Of a stretch of DNA of 64,000 nucleotides, positions 25,227 through 37,000 are shown piece after piece. The stretch is from a bacterium SCSIO 12741. Lineage in GTDB: Bacteria > Bacteroidota > Bacteroidia > Flavobacteriales_G > Salibacteraceae. The first letter of the stretch is position 1. Each line of letters opens with the position of its first letter. Made by a program: the position numbers and the translations under genes. The stretch is taken from the NCBI GenBank assembly GCA_024398055.1, contig CP073749.1, forward strand, positions 434,001 through 498,000, read 5' to 3'. Below the pieces are notes generated by a model that saw nothing but the letters and a program-made list of their open reading frames with translations, searched no databases and had not been told where the DNA came from.

Positions 25227-26691
25227 GGGCAAAAATGACTCTTTTCGTGGAGGGTTTTCCACTGTAAATACACGTACCACCCTCCTCTTCTGCATCCAAT
25301 GGAATACAGCGAATGGTAGCTTTCGTTTCCTCTTTGATTTTGTCCTCGGTTTCCGATGTTCCGTCCCAATGGGCCAAAACAAATCCGCCCTTAGAATCGA
25401 GAACGTCTTTGAATTCCTCCCAGGTGTTAACCTGAGTAGTGTGTTCTTTGCGGTAATCAGCCGCTTTTTTATACAGATTTTTCTGAATATCCTCTAACAG
25501 ATCCTGGACATACTGTACCAGGTTTTCCATGGATACCACTTGCTTCTCCAGGGTGTCTCTCCGAGCTACTTCTACGGTGCCGTTTTCCAAATCACGTGGC
25601 CCCACAGCCAACCTTACAGGAACTCCTTTGAATTCGTATTCGTTGAATTTCCAACCTGGCTTGTGTGTATCTCGGTCATCATACTTCACGCTAATTCCCG
25701 CAGCTTCCAGTTCTTTTTTGATGGGAAGAATCTTTTCGCTTACCGCAGCCAGTTGCTCTTCTTTCCGGTAGATTGGAATAATGGCCACCTGAATAGGAGC
25801 CAATTTAGGAGGAAGCACCAATCCGTTGTCATCGGAATGGGTCATAATCAAACCTCCCATCAATCGGGTAGAAACACCCCAGGATGTAGCCCAAACGAGT
25901 TCCTCTTTTCCTTCTTTCGAGGTAAACTTCACATCAAAAGCACGAGCGAAGTTTTGTCCCAAAAAGTGAGAAGTCCCAGCCTGCAGCGCCTTTCCGTCTT
26001 GCATCAATGCTTCGATACAATAAGTTTCCAAGGCACCTGCAAAACGTTCGTTTTCAGTTTTTAATCCCTGAATGACAGGCATGGCCATCCACTCTTCTGC
26101 AAATTCAGCATAAACACGAAGCATTTGTTCTGCCTCAGCGATGGCTTCATCTTTAGTGGCATGGGCCGTGTGACCTTCTTGCCAAAGGAATTCCGCAGTT
26201 CTTAAAAACAAACGGGTTCTCATTTCCCAGCGCACCACATTGGCCCATTGGTTGACCAAAATAGGTAGGTCGCGGTAAGACTGAATCCAGTTTTTGTACG
26301 TATTCCAGATGATGGTTTCCGAAGTAGGACGAACCACCAATTCTTCTTCCAATTTAGCAGCAGGATCTACTACTACCCCATTTCCTTCCGGATCGTTTTT
26401 CAACCGGTAGTGGGTTACAACAGCGCATTCTTTGGCAAATCCTTCAACGTGATCGGCCTCTTTACTTAGATAAGACTTCGGGATGAAAAGCGGGAAGTAC
26501 GCATTTACGTGACCGGTCGCCTTGAACATACGATCCAATTCGGCCTGCATTTTTTCCCAAATTGCATATCCGTAGGGTTTGATAACCATACACCCTCTAA
26601 CGTCTGAAGATTCAGCCAAGTCAGCCTTGATGACCAACTCGTTATACCATTTGGAATAGTCTTCAGATCGTTTGGTAAAGTCTTTCGCCAT
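25216..26691 (-). CDS. proS: Prolyl-tRNA synthetase (archaeal/eukaryote-like type)
   Basis: Charges tRNA-Pro with proline. It is a 491-aa class II synthetase of the short ProS type 3, without the bacterial editing insertion. Class II motif 2 is visible in [18 protein letters not shown], with EGHTAHAT after it. [10 protein letters not shown] and the C-terminal zinc-domain-like TIRCIPL...[20 protein letters not shown] end are characteristic. A TATTTTTG -7 element lies 20 bp upstream. The barrel gene overlaps its end. Confidence 0.96.
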   Translation of the reverse strand: MAKDFTKRSEDYSKWYNELVIKADLAESSDVRGCMVIKPYGYAIWEKMQAELDRMFKATGHVNAYFPLFIPKSYLSKEADHVEGFAKECAVVTHYRLKNDPEGNGVVVDPAAKLEEELVVRPTSETIIWNTYKNWIQSYRDLPILVNQWANVVRWEMRTRLFLRTAEFLWQEGHTAHATKDEAIAEAEQMLRVYAEFAEEWMAMPVIQGLKTENERFAGALETYCIEALMQDGKALQAGTSHFLGQNFARAFDVKFTSKEGKEELVWATSWGVSTRLMGGLIMTHSDDNGLVLPPKLAPIQVAIIPIYRKEEQLAAVSEKILPIKKELEAAGISVKYDDRDTHKPGWKFNEYEFKGVPVRLAVGPRDLENGTVEVARRDTLEKQVVSMENLVQYVQDLLEDIQKNLYKKAADYRKEHTTQVNTWEEFKDVLDSKGGFVLAHWDGTSETEDKIKEETKATIRCIPLDAEEEGGTCIYSGKPSTKRVIFARAY

Positions 26692-26710
26692 TGTTATTGA
26701 ATTTGACCGG

Positions 26711-26718
26711 CAAAAATA
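26711..26718 (-). promoter_or_regulatory. -7 promoter element of proS
   Basis: TATTTTTG on the minus strand matches TAnnTTTG, about 20 bp before the proS ATG. Confidence 0.4.
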
Positions 26719-26852
26719 ATCCGTTTCCGGTACCCTTCATAGTGGTGACGTACTTAGTTTAACTTTTATTTTAAGAAGCTTAATAAATCGAGAAAAACGG
26801 GACTAAATCTCAGATGAATGTTGGGGTAATAATGAGGTCTGCAATCGCATCC

Positions 26853-28028
26853 TCACTCTTTCTTCTTTCCCTTCTTCTTTTTCTTCTTTTTGGACTTCCC
26901 TGACTTCGTATTGGAGGTAGAACTCGCTGCCGGTGACCGCTCTTTACTTAGCACTTCAATCACGCCAGCTTTGGCCTTAGCGTAGGGAATGTTTTCTTCG
27001 GGCCAGCCGAAACCATAATTCAGATGGGTATCCCCTTTCCAGGCACAGAGTAAATGGCTGGGTCCGTCGTCTGAAAACTTGATGGTTTTTTCGGTTTGAA
27101 TTCGAATATCCAATTCTCCTTCTGCATTGTACACGTAGAAAATGTATTGCTGTTCCAACATTTCCTCTGGTATTTTAAACAGCTGATAAACGGAAACGTA
27201 TTGATCTCCGATTTCAAATTCATCGAACCGGCACATGGCATATTCCATCATTTTTGAGGGTAAAGCTTCCTCCTCGTATCCCGCTCGCATCACATCAAAT
27301 AGGCTATCGCTTTTCTCAATTTGTCCCCTACCGGTATAACATAGGATAAGCCGCTCAATGGTTTTGTATTCCTTGGGATGATAGAACAGCAGCTTACGGT
27401 AGTTTTCAATGGCCTTGGTCGTATCCTTGTTGACATGGATTTCGAGGTTTCCGGCAAACTCCTGGCAGTATTTATAATAACGATCGTAGGGATCAATCAC
27501 CTCTAAAGCCTCGTAATATTTCACCAGGGCTTCGGCATCCTTTTTCTGCTGATCCAATACGTTGGCCACGATGAAATGGGCCGCTCCGTTTTGATAGGAC
27601 AATCCAACCGCTTTACTGGCGATTGCGTAGGCCGAGTCAAGTTCATCTGCAAAGTAGTACATGAGGGCCATGTCACTGCGGTACTTCTGACTTTCCGGAT
27701 TTTTGGCAATGGCTCTGTAGTAGTATTTTGACGCTTCCTTGGGCTTACCCAAAAACCGATAGGCAGAACCTCGAAAGAAATCCAGATCCGGGTGATCAAA
27801 ACCCTTGGCTTCAGCTTTGTCATACCATTTGAGTGCCACCTCTTCCCTTTCGGTCATGTAATAGGCTTTCCCGATGACATACATCTCCTTACCAGTCAAA
27901 GCCTTTTCATCAAATTCAATCCGCGTAATGGAATCGTATTGATCATCGGCATAAAGAAGTTCTACATTTTGGGCAGTAAGGGCGGTCGAAAACAGTAAGG
28001 CCAGCAGGCCGGTTAACAGGGTTTTCAT
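26853..28028 (-). CDS. Secreted TPR-repeat protein with a lysine-rich tail
   Basis: 391-aa protein with a signal peptide (LLTGLLALLFSTALTAQ). TPR-like helix pairs span about 40-260 (for example GKAYYMTEREEVALKWYDKAEAKG, then SAYRFLGKPKEASKYYYRAI). The tail is extremely basic (SGKSKKKKKKKGKKKE). I chose the ATG at 28028 (MKTLLTG); the upstream ATG at 28076 would precede the signal peptide by 16 polar residues. It is probably a periplasmic scaffold. The basic tail could contact nucleic acid or acidic polymers, but this is only a guess. Confidence 0.8.
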   Translation of the reverse strand: MKTLLTGLLALLFSTALTAQNVELLYADDQYDSITRIEFDEKALTGKEMYVIGKAYYMTEREEVALKWYDKAEAKGFDHPDLDFFRGSAYRFLGKPKEASKYYYRAIAKNPESQKYRSDMALMYYFADELDSAYAIASKAVGLSYQNGAAHFIVANVLDQQKKDAEALVKYYEALEVIDPYDRYYKYCQEFAGNLEIHVNKDTTKAIENYRKLLFYHPKEYKTIERLILCYTGRGQIEKSDSLFDVMRAGYEEEALPSKMMEYAMCRFDEFEIGDQYVSVYQLFKIPEEMLEQQYIFYVYNAEGELDIRIQTEKTIKFSDDGPSHLLCAWKGDTHLNYGFGWPEENIPYAKAKAGVIEVLSKERSPAASSTSNTKSGKSKKKKKKKGKKKE

Positions 28029-28209
28029 TATGATGGAGTTTGGTTTAATGACAACAATTGGCGTTAATAAAGACAATTATACCAATGCAATTTACAACAA
28101 TTAAGGCTAAGGTTATTATTCACCAATATCCTTAAATGCCGAAAATGTTGTACCTTGAACCATAATATTCATCAACACCTTAATGCACTAAATTTCAAAC
28201 CATTAAACT

Positions 28210-31200
28210 ATGAAACCAACTCATTATTACTTATTTCTATTCATATTTATATGCCTTAATGTCAACGGCCAACGATACGTTAAATCCTCATGGTCCACTA
28301 CTTTGGGAGCATCCATAAGTATTGACCATACCGCTTCTGAATTATATGGGCCAAGTCAATTGATTCAGGTATCTAATAAACCCAATCTGCAGTCGGTTGA
28401 TATGGTGACTCGATTAATTAATACCGAGGGTAACGTCGTATGGGAATCCTTATATAATCATCCTTTTAACAAATCAGCTTATGGTACTGCTATAGCCCAG
28501 TTAAGTGATGGTAAAATCATTGCTGCCGGAGCACAGAATAGCTCTCTGAATAACGTTGATTGGGTTATTATTTGTTACTCACCAAATGGGAGCCAATTAT
28601 GGAAGTTTGAAGTTGACTACGTCGGACTCGAAGATATTCCCATAGATATCGCTATTAACTCGTCTGATGAAATCATTGTAACAGGGTTTGTGACCGATTC
28701 ATTAAATAAAAGAGATTTTTATACTGTAAAATTGGATTCTTTGGGATCCATTGTTTGGACTGCACAGCGGGATTACCAGAATGAAGAAAACTCACCTCTA
28801 AAATGTGAATTCAATGGGAGCCAAATATTAATTACCGGCGGATCTTCGTCCTCCAAGGTCACAGGAAAAATTATTTCCATTTTATATTCTAATGATGGTA
28901 TTGAGCAAGGCTTGCATTTATCAAGTAACGGTGCTTCACTTAGCTTTCCAACAGATCTCATTTCCTTTAAAGACAAAGGGTTCGTAATAGTAGGTCAGGA
29001 CAGTCTATCAGGTAAAATCGTTCGGTTGGATTCAAACCTTCAGGAAATTTGGTCCTCACGATTTGATGAACCTGATGGAAATGAAATAATAAATTCAGTG
29101 ACAAAGGATTCAAGTTTCAACCTATATGTCTGTGGATCAATCCTTTCAAGTTTTGATGAGAAATTAGCATTTCTTGCCAAATATGATGAACATGGAAATC
29201 AACAATGGAAAAAAATTGATATTAAAGAAAACAACATAGAATCATCAGCTTTTAGAATTACAATTCTAAACTCGGATACATCTAAACGAGTAGTAGTTTC
29301 TGGAAACCAAAAAGATTCGAATAACCTTACAAGAACATATCTGACTTCATTCGACCTAAATGGAAATATTGAATGGGGACCATTTACGTTGAATAAACGA
29401 GAAGAAAATATAATTGAAGAAATTGACGGTTTACATATACCTGCTAACAATGAAATTTGGGTTCAGACTACTCTGAGCAGCACGTCGAGCGGAGGATCAA
29501 GCCAAAATAAACTTTACTCCATCACAACATACAACCGCATCAAGGAATACTTGATAGACTCAAATGGTCACCCAAATTATTGTGACGGGGAAATTATTAT
29601 TCAATTCAATCCAAATGCAATTCGCAGTCAAGTAGCAAATAATCCAAATTGCACATTTGGCTTCTTACCTGAAATTCTTGATTCGATAGCCTTTGATAGT
29701 TTAACAATTGACCTACAAGAATGGATAAATACAGATTCTGTAATTGCCCTTAAAGTTCATAAAGAGTTACTTCCTTCCGATAGCCTGTCATTAGATAGAT
29801 CAGGCGATACAATTAATCTTCCACCAGTTTGGGCCACTTATGTCCTAATTTTTCAAGAATCATTGGATGAAGATACCCTGAGTCTGGCCCTCCATCAATC
29901 ACCATATATTGAATATGTTCACCCAAATTTTGCCTATGAATTGTTGAATACTCCTAATGACCCTCTATATGGAGTTTCTCAAAGTGGATTAATTCCATGG
30001 ACTGGAATAGCCTCAATGACTCCTAGCATCGACGCGGAAAATGCCTGGGACCTTGAAACAGGCAAAAAACATATAAAAATTGGAATTTATGACTCAGGAA
30101 TCAATTGGAAGCATGAAGATTTCAAATTAAATGGGAAAACCAAAATATTTGGTGGGTGGGATTTTGCCGAAAATAAAACTGCAATCAACCGATTTTATCC
30201 TGACCCTGTGGGTCATGGAACTGCGGTCTCCGGTATAGCAGCAGCGTTGAGAAATAACAATAAAGGAATCAGCGGTATTGCTGGTGGAAATTCTTCAAAT
30301 AATGAAGATTACGGTTGCCAATTATACTCAATGAAAATAATAAATGACAAGGGGAATTCATTTGCTACAGATGATGTAATTGCTTCAGCCATTTTTGATG
30401 GCTCAGTTTCCATTTTGGGAACAAATTATGGATATGGCTTTCATATTGCTAATCACAGTTGGGCCACTAGTAAATACAGCCTCATTTTAAAAGGAGCATT
30501 TAAAATCGCAGCAAGATGTGGTGTAATTAATGTTTGTGCTTCAGGAAATTCAGGAATAAATCAAAGACTTTACCCCGCAAGTTTCAACGATGACTGGATT
30601 CTTAAAGTTGGCGCGTCCAATAGCAGTGGAAACAGGGCAGGCTTTAGCACCTATGGATATGGGTTAGATTTTCTTGCTCCAGGGACTATTGCCTCTTATG
30701 AGGTTCTACATGGGACTATTGCATCAGGATACGGTAATTATCTATCTAATAATCCAAATTTACCTGCAAATGGTACATCTCTATCTGCACCGCATGTTAC
30801 TGGATCCGCCGGACTAATGTTAAGCTATCACAATTCTAAAACAGCAACCTTCAACAATTTGGATCCCGAGGATGTTGAACATATGTTACAAAAATATTCA
30901 GTCGACAAATCTGCTGTGAATTATGACAATGAAACCGGATGGGGGTTGATTCAAATTGGATCCACTATGCAGCATATGAAAAAGAATCAATATCGAATTT
31001 ACCATGTGGAAGTAAACGTTAATACATCGTCGGCTTCATTATATCGCACTACGACTTCTCTTAACTTACCAGAAAGCTACGAGGATCTTAGGATCCCAAA
31101 TCCTTACCTAACCCAAGTAAACGTATATAAGCTCACTCAAACCATCCATCACAATATTCCATCTGGATGGATTGCAATAGATGCCTGGGTAAGAAATACC

Positions 31201-31710
31201 TCCTCAACATTTTTTAATCCAGATTTAGCCGAACTATCTTATCACCAACCATCAGAAATCAAATTAGAATCATACAATCAAAATCAAGCTACTCTTTCTG
31301 GTGGGTTCTATGAAATATGGGCCGAATTCACTCCGGAAATAGTGCGAAAATGGACTCCAGTAAATAATTCCACTATCGGAACATTTGCTTATACTCTTCT
31401 ACTTTATAACGAAAACGCCTTAAGTCAGCAAGAGTTAGATAAAAACAATGATGTTATGATGGTGATGCCTAATCCTGTTGCATCCGGAACCCCAATAACG
31501 GCATCCTTCAACACTAGCACAGATATGGACTTGGATCTGGTTTTGATTGATATGAGCGGAAAAACAATTCGTAAATTCGGTCATCATGTAATTCAAAAAG
31601 GAAGTACTCAGATCAAAATTGAAACTGAAGGATTGATTCCTGGGCTATATTTCCTTCAATCTAAGTCACCTAATGGTCAATGGATACAAAAACTAATTAT
31701 TTCTTCATAA
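28210..31710 (+). CDS. Subtilisin-like (S8) serine protease with T9SS sorting domain
   Basis: 1166-aa secreted protease. It has a signal peptide (1-20), an N-terminal region of repeated strands with LDSNLQEIW, YDEHGNQQW and FDLNGNIEW units (beta-propeller-like, about 30-430), and a probable prosegment (about 460-590). The S8 catalytic domain has Asp628 (IYDSGI), His669 (GHGTAVSGIAA) and Ser857 (NGTSLSAPHVTG). The T9SS sorting domain begins at VMPNP (about 1088). All three catalytic residues are intact, so it should be active outside the cell. The gene is visibly more A+T-rich than its neighbours, as is the lipoprotein gene overlapping its stop, suggesting recent acquisition. Confidence 0.92.
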   Translation: MKPTHYYLFLFIFICLNVNGQRYVKSSWSTTLGASISIDHTASELYGPSQLIQVSNKPNLQSVDMVTRLINTEGNVVWESLYNHPFNKSAYGTAIAQLSDGKIIAAGAQNSSLNNVDWVIICYSPNGSQLWKFEVDYVGLEDIPIDIAINSSDEIIVTGFVTDSLNKRDFYTVKLDSLGSIVWTAQRDYQNEENSPLKCEFNGSQILITGGSSSSKVTGKIISILYSNDGIEQGLHLSSNGASLSFPTDLISFKDKGFVIVGQDSLSGKIVRLDSNLQEIWSSRFDEPDGNEIINSVTKDSSFNLYVCGSILSSFDEKLAFLAKYDEHGNQQWKKIDIKENNIESSAFRITILNSDTSKRVVVSGNQKDSNNLTRTYLTSFDLNGNIEWGPFTLNKREENIIEEIDGLHIPANNEIWVQTTLSSTSSGGSSQNKLYSITTYNRIKEYLIDSNGHPNYCDGEIIIQFNPNAIRSQVANNPNCTFGFLPEILDSIAFDSLTIDLQEWINTDSVIALKVHKELLPSDSLSLDRSGDTINLPPVWATYVLIFQESLDEDTLSLALHQSPYIEYVHPNFAYELLNTPNDPLYGVSQSGLIPWTGIASMTPSIDAENAWDLETGKKHIKIGIYDSGINWKHEDFKLNGKTKIFGGWDFAENKTAINRFYPDPVGHGTAVSGIAAALRNNNKGISGIAGGNSSNNEDYGCQLYSMKIINDKGNSFATDDVIASAIFDGSVSILGTNYGYGFHIANHSWATSKYSLILKGAFKIAARCGVINVCASGNSGINQRLYPASFNDDWILKVGASNSSGNRAGFSTYGYGLDFLAPGTIASYEVLHGTIASGYGNYLSNNPNLPANGTSLSAPHVTGSAGLMLSYHNSKTATFNNLDPEDVEHMLQKYSVDKSAVNYDNETGWGLIQIGSTMQHMKKNQYRIYHVEVNVNTSSASLYRTTTSLNLPESYEDLRIPNPYLTQVNVYKLTQTIHHNIPSGWIAIDAWVRNTSSTFFNPDLAELSYHQPSEIKLESYNQNQATLSGGFYEIWAEFTPEIVRKWTPVNNSTIGTFAYTLLLYNENALSQQELDKNNDVMMVMPNPVASGTPITASFNTSTDMDLDLVLIDMSGKTIRKFGHHVIQKGSTQIKIETEGLIPGLYFLQSKSPNGQWIQKLIISS

Positions 31711-32714
31711 TGCATAAAATATCGAGAGTTTTATTGGCCTGTTTGATCCTTTTTAGTGCTTGTAAAAAAGACGAACCTGTTATTGATTGCGATACTGACT
31801 CCAATGTTGAAAATCCATGTTTAATAGATGGGTGCGAAAACTTCATTCAAAAGCTTTACGAGAATCCAGTGATTGTAACTTTTGTCAAGGATTCTGTGCA
31901 AAAGAAGGCTCCTTGCTTTAACCCAAAGAATTCCAATGAGTTTGCATTCATTGACATTGACCATTCGAATGGACAAAAAAGCTTAAAAGTATTTGAAATA
32001 TCCTCCCGATCACAGAGACTTATTGTATCAAACCAAGGTATAATTGGACAACCCGATTGGGGAAGTAATGGATGGATTCTATTTGTGTCAGATGACTATT
32101 CACTCTGGAAAATCAGAGAAAATGGGCTTAATCTTCAAAGATTAGATTCCGTTTCGGGCTACCAACATGCCACATGGAATCATGACGGAACCAAGATTTT
32201 GGGCAATTTCGCTCCGGCGAATAAACCGACGTCCGAAGCGCTTTCAATCATACTGGATTCAGCAGGGAATCACATTGATACACTATTGGGTAAAAATCTA
32301 TTTTTCGCAGATTGGGACGAATCGAATCAAATTATTGGCCTCGAATCATACCCTAGCTTTGAATACTTGCAATGGGGTAATTTTAATATTGACGATTGGA
32401 AAAAACTGGATTCACCCCTTGAAGGAAAGGGCCAAATATTGGATGCCAAATGGAAAAATAGCTCTGAATTCGTCTTTTCAAGATCCAATGTCGGACTATA
32501 CACCCAAAACACCGAAGGTTCGGAAACTAAGGTTCAAAATGGTTGTGATTCTAAAAGCTATGCATTTCTATCCTACTCAATGGAATCCAACAAAATTGTT
32601 GCTGAGGTTATCCAACGGAGACATGAAGGTCAGTCAGTAATTTCGGTAATTGAAAAATCTATAATTGTTCAATTAGATCCTGACGGATGCAACGAAAAAA
32701 TTCTACTCCAATAG
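31710..32714 (+). CDS. Lipoprotein with TolB-like beta-propeller
   Basis: 334-aa lipoprotein: VLLACLILFSAC followed by KKDEP gives Cys18 as the lipidation site. The mature part has repeated blades like those of TolB/WD40 propellers (FAFIDIDHSNGQ, QPDWGSNGWILFVSDD, HATWNHDGTKILGNF, ADWDESNQIIG). It may be a binding partner or inhibitor of the protease encoded just before it, since its ATG overlaps the protease TAA by one base and both share the AT-rich composition. That function is inference. A longer in-frame start at 31680 lies inside the protease gene and would spoil the signal sequence. Confidence 0.8.
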   Translation: MHKISRVLLACLILFSACKKDEPVIDCDTDSNVENPCLIDGCENFIQKLYENPVIVTFVKDSVQKKAPCFNPKNSNEFAFIDIDHSNGQKSLKVFEISSRSQRLIVSNQGIIGQPDWGSNGWILFVSDDYSLWKIRENGLNLQRLDSVSGYQHATWNHDGTKILGNFAPANKPTSEALSIILDSAGNHIDTLLGKNLFFADWDESNQIIGLESYPSFEYLQWGNFNIDDWKKLDSPLEGKGQILDAKWKNSSEFVFSRSNVGLYTQNTEGSETKVQNGCDSKSYAFLSYSMESNKIVAEVIQRRHEGQSVISVIEKSIIVQLDPDGCNEKILLQ

Positions 32715-32755
32715 TACTAATGAATCTTAATTGAATCGGCAAAAAATCCACAGAA

Positions 32756-34063
32756 CTACTTCTTCTGTATCAAAAGCCCTGAAAGCCTCAAAAGTTCAAA
32801 CTCACTGGTTCTTACCTCGTATTTGCTGCTTACAATTCTTACTTGTGCTCTTAGGTAATTCAGCTGAGCATCCCTAAACTGGGTATTCGTCACTTTACCG
32901 ATTTGGTACAACTCACGTGTTCGGGAGAAATTTGCCTCTGCATTTCGCAGGTTACTTTCTTCCATTTTGAGCACGGTCTTGTCCTTTTCATATTCTACCC
33001 AGGCATTTCTTAAATCCATGGTCAACTGATCCTTGGCCAAAAGTTGTAGCTCCTGAAAGCTCTCGTACTGAACCCTGGCATTATTGGCCCGAATTTTCCG
33101 CTGATTAGCCTGAAAGATGGGGTACACCAATGTTACCCCTCCGGTAAGCCCAGTATTCCGACTCTCAAGTAGGTTACCCACCTCGTTGTTGGCTCCGTTT
33201 ATCCCATAGCTTCCGTTTAAAGCAATAACCGGCATATAGGTACTGTTGGCCAATTCCAGGTCTTTCTCGGCAACCAATTTGTTGTATTCGGCATTCAGCA
33301 ACTGAGCGTTGTTTTCAAAGGCATTCTTTTCCAGCTCTTCCAAAGACATGGTTTCTACGATATCCACGTCCATGTCAATTTCAAATTTGGAGGGAAGCTT
33401 GTAACCGGTAAGCATATTGAGCTGCTCGCTAAACTGCAGCAACTGAGCTTCGGCATTGGCCAATGTAACGCTATCACTATTTAAGTCCACTTTGGCACTC
33501 AAGTAATCGATACTGCTGCTTCCGCCTGACTCAAATTTGGCCTCTGCCCGATTGGTTCTATCCTGGGATATCTGAACGGACTGACGAGCCACTTCTACAT
33601 TGTTGGCGGCATTGGCAGCCAGGTAATACGTATTGACCACTTGAATCAAAGTAGCCTCTACGGATGCCCGGGTCTTCACGTTTTCCAAATCATACATCAA
33701 CACCAATTTCTTGTAGTTCTTAAACATGGCCATTCCATCAAAAATGGTCCAGTTCACACCTACAGATCCGTTGTAGTTGAAGGACTCCGCCCCATTAACC
33801 TCAATAGGTTCGGGAACACCCAAAAGCTCCAGCTTGGTGTTGTTGTTCGAATAGTTCGCTCCACCTTGAAGATTAACGGTTGGTAATTGTCCGGCATTTC
33901 CCCGATCAGCATTGTTCTCAGCAATGAGTACATTGTTTTGAAAAACACGAATGTTGTGGTTATGCTCCAAGGCCAATTGCATGACTTGGTCTAATCCCAC
34001 TATTTGCGCCTGGCCCGAAAACACAAGCAGACTTAATAATCCTACTATCAAACTCTGTTTCAT
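32756..34063 (-). CDS. TolC-family outer membrane efflux channel
   Basis: 435-aa outer-membrane channel of the RND efflux system. It has a signal peptide (LIVGLLSLLVFSGQAQ) and two OEP repeats with VARQSVQISQDRTNRAEAKFESG and RNAEANFSRTRELYQIGKVTN, the usual end-of-repeat helices. I chose the ATG at 34063 (MKQSLIVG), one base after the RND stop. It is the last gene of the marR-MFP-RND-tolC operon. Confidence 0.94.
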   Translation of the reverse strand: MKQSLIVGLLSLLVFSGQAQIVGLDQVMQLALEHNHNIRVFQNNVLIAENNADRGNAGQLPTVNLQGGANYSNNNTKLELLGVPEPIEVNGAESFNYNGSVGVNWTIFDGMAMFKNYKKLVLMYDLENVKTRASVEATLIQVVNTYYLAANAANNVEVARQSVQISQDRTNRAEAKFESGGSSSIDYLSAKVDLNSDSVTLANAEAQLLQFSEQLNMLTGYKLPSKFEIDMDVDIVETMSLEELEKNAFENNAQLLNAEYNKLVAEKDLELANSTYMPVIALNGSYGINGANNEVGNLLESRNTGLTGGVTLVYPIFQANQRKIRANNARVQYESFQELQLLAKDQLTMDLRNAWVEYEKDKTVLKMEESNLRNAEANFSRTRELYQIGKVTNTQFRDAQLNYLRAQVRIVSSKYEVRTSEFELLRLSGLLIQKK

Positions 34064-34064
34064 C

Positions 34065-37000
34065 TTAGGAAAGTTTTTCGTTTTCATTTTTCAATTCTTT
34101 ATGCGCCGGCTCTACCTGTTCGCGACTGGGCCAAATTCCATTCCAGCTCCAGAAACCAAACATCCTAAATCGATTGATCATGACCAGCAATACGGGAAGA
34201 ACGATTAAGGTGGTATAGGTGGCAATCATCAAACCGTAGGCGACTGAAATGGCCATAGGAATAAGAAATTGAGCTTGAAAGGATGTTTCCAAAATCAAAG
34301 GAGCCAATCCAGCTACCGTGGTAACGGAGGTTAGAATAATCGGCCGGAATCGAGAGCGACCAGCTTCGAAAATGGCTTTCATCACATCTCCGGTTTCCTT
34401 GATCAGTTCGTTGGTTCTACTCACAAACACCAAGCTATCATTCACCATGACTCCAATGAGGGCGATCACTCCAAACATAGATAGCATACTAATCGCCTGA
34501 TCGTGGAACCAGTGTCCCCAACCTACTCCAATAAAGCCAAAGGGAATGGTGAGAAAAACGGCTAAGGTTTGCAAGAAGGAGCGGAAGGTTAAGATGATGA
34601 TAGCTGCCATCAAAATCAAGATAATCGGTATCACCTTGACTGCTGAGCGTCCCATTTTTTGCTGTTCCTTACTCTGGCCTTCGTACGACACTGAAATACT
34701 GGGGTACTTCTGAAGAAGATCCGGCAAAATATTATCCTTGATTTCAGCGATCATATCGGACGCAGAAACATCGGGATCGGCGATATCGGCTTCGATACGA
34801 ACCTCTCTTCTTCCATCCAGGTGATTGATGGCCACAATTCCTTTTTCTAACTCATATTCGGCAATCTCCCGGAAAGGAATTTCCATGCCGTCAGCTGTAC
34901 GGATACGCATGTTTTCCAATCGATCGAGGGAAGCCCGGTCGCGCAAATCGAATCTTACCCATACTTTTACCTCATCCAATCCACGTTGCAAACGTTGCAC
35001 TTCCTGACCAAAATAACCCTGCCGAACCTGAGTCACTACATCCTGAAGACGTAACCCAAGCAAATAGGCCTTTTCTTTCAATTTGATTCGGATTTCCCGA
35101 GGTCCTTCTTTGTCGGTATCAATCACATCTTTCAACGAGGTGAGTTTCTTTAACTCGGATTTGAGTTCGTTTTTCGCCTGACTCAGTTCTTCGAGGTTAT
35201 TCCCCAAAAGAGAAACTGAAACTGGCTTTCCAAAAGGAGTTTGGATTCCAAATGATAACTTTTCTGCCTCATACATCGGACCTACCTGGCGACTAATCAA
35301 ATTGGAAATGGTAAAACTCTTCATGTTCCGCTGCTCGGTGGTCATCAATCGAATGCTAACTTCACCCGCATTGGCGCCAGGGCCTAATTTCACCAAAACA
35401 TTTTCGATAACCTGACCGGAGTCTTCCCGGGTCTTACTAATCGAGTCGCTTACTGCCCAGGCCGCAGCTTCAATTTTGCGAAGGGATCCTTCGGTAATAT
35501 ATTCACGTGTACCGGAAGGCATTTCCAGGGTTACGGTAATAAAATCCTGCTCAATTGAAGGAAAAATGGTCCGACGAATTATTCCACCATTCATGGCACC
35601 AATGGTTATGAAAAATAACGCTGTTGGAATAGAGAGGGCCAAAACCCAATTGTGCAGTGAGAACTCAAGAATGGGAGCATAAATCTTGTCCCGCAAATAA
35701 TTCATCGTCCGGTCAAAGACCTTTTCCAGAGCATTTTTTGTAGCCTTAGGGCTAAGGGCTCTGGAGTGAGCAATATGTGCCGGAAGAATCAATGCACCTT
35801 CTACCAGAGAAAAGGCCAACGTTGAAATCACTACAAAGGCCATATCGGGAGCAAATTCACCCAGACGACCATCCATAAAGAAGAAGGTAGAAAAGGCCAC
35901 TGCAGTCGTTAAAATAGCGGAAAATACTGCCGGCAATACTTGCATGGTTCCATCAATAGCCGCCTGAAGAGCCGGCTTTCCACGTTCATATTGTTTGTAG
36001 ATATTTTCTCCGATTACGATACCATCATCCACCAGGATACCCACAACGAGAATCATTCCGAAAAGAGAAATAACATTGATCGTCACCGCGCTGAAGGCTC
36101 CAATAAGGAACATTCCCATAAAACTGATGGGAATACTCAGAGCCACCCAAAAAGCCAATCGAATATGAAGGAAACAAGCCAGGAAAATCAATACGAGGAT
36201 AAACCCGATTAATCCGTTTTTGGCCAGCAGGTCGATACGCTCATTCAAGGTGACAGAACCATCCCTAACCACGGTAGCTTTGACCACATCATTCTTTTCG
36301 TTGAAATCGTCGACGTAAACTTTTACATCATCGGCAATTTGAAGAATGTCTTCCTCAATGGTATTCCGGACGGTCACCACTACCGAAGGTTCTCTATTCA
36401 AAAAGTTTCGGTTGGGGTTATCAGCCCAAATGTCTTGTACGTTGGCCACGTCACCCAGGCGAACGATACGACCATCACGTTGTGTTTTTACCACAATGTC
36501 ACGAAGATCATCGGCGTAGTAACCTTTGGCTACGGCCCGGATATTCAGCTCTTCCCGACTTCCTTTAAGCTTTCCTCCTGTTGTTTCAAGATTCGCCCTT
36601 CTTACGGCATCACTTACTTGAGTGAATGTTAAGTTGTAGGCCTGCAGATCTTGCTCCCTAAGGGCAATCTCAATTTCCTCATCGGGAAAACCAGATAGCT
36701 CGACTTTCGAAATTCCATCGATGCCGAGCAGATCACTTTCGGCCTTTTGAGCGAACTGCTTCAAGGTGCGTAAGTCTACTTCCCCACTTAGCGAAAAGGA
36801 GATGGCAAAACTCAGAGCCTCTCGTTTGTACATGACCGGAGGTTCCATCTCATCGGGAAAGGAGGGAATACTATTAACCGCATTCTTAACATCCTGCAGC
36901 ACCAGATCGGTGTCGTACTCCTTAAGAACTTCCACGGTGATCACACCCCGATTCTCCTGGGAAACGGAAGATATTCTCTCTACACCGGTTACCCCGCGTA

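Noticed and set aside
24384-25382. Longer 332-residue version of the barrel protein starting inside proS
   Set aside because: The extra N-terminal part lies within proS coding sequence and is Arg/Lys-rich without a signal. Starting at the GTG at 25226 places the signal peptide at the N-terminus.
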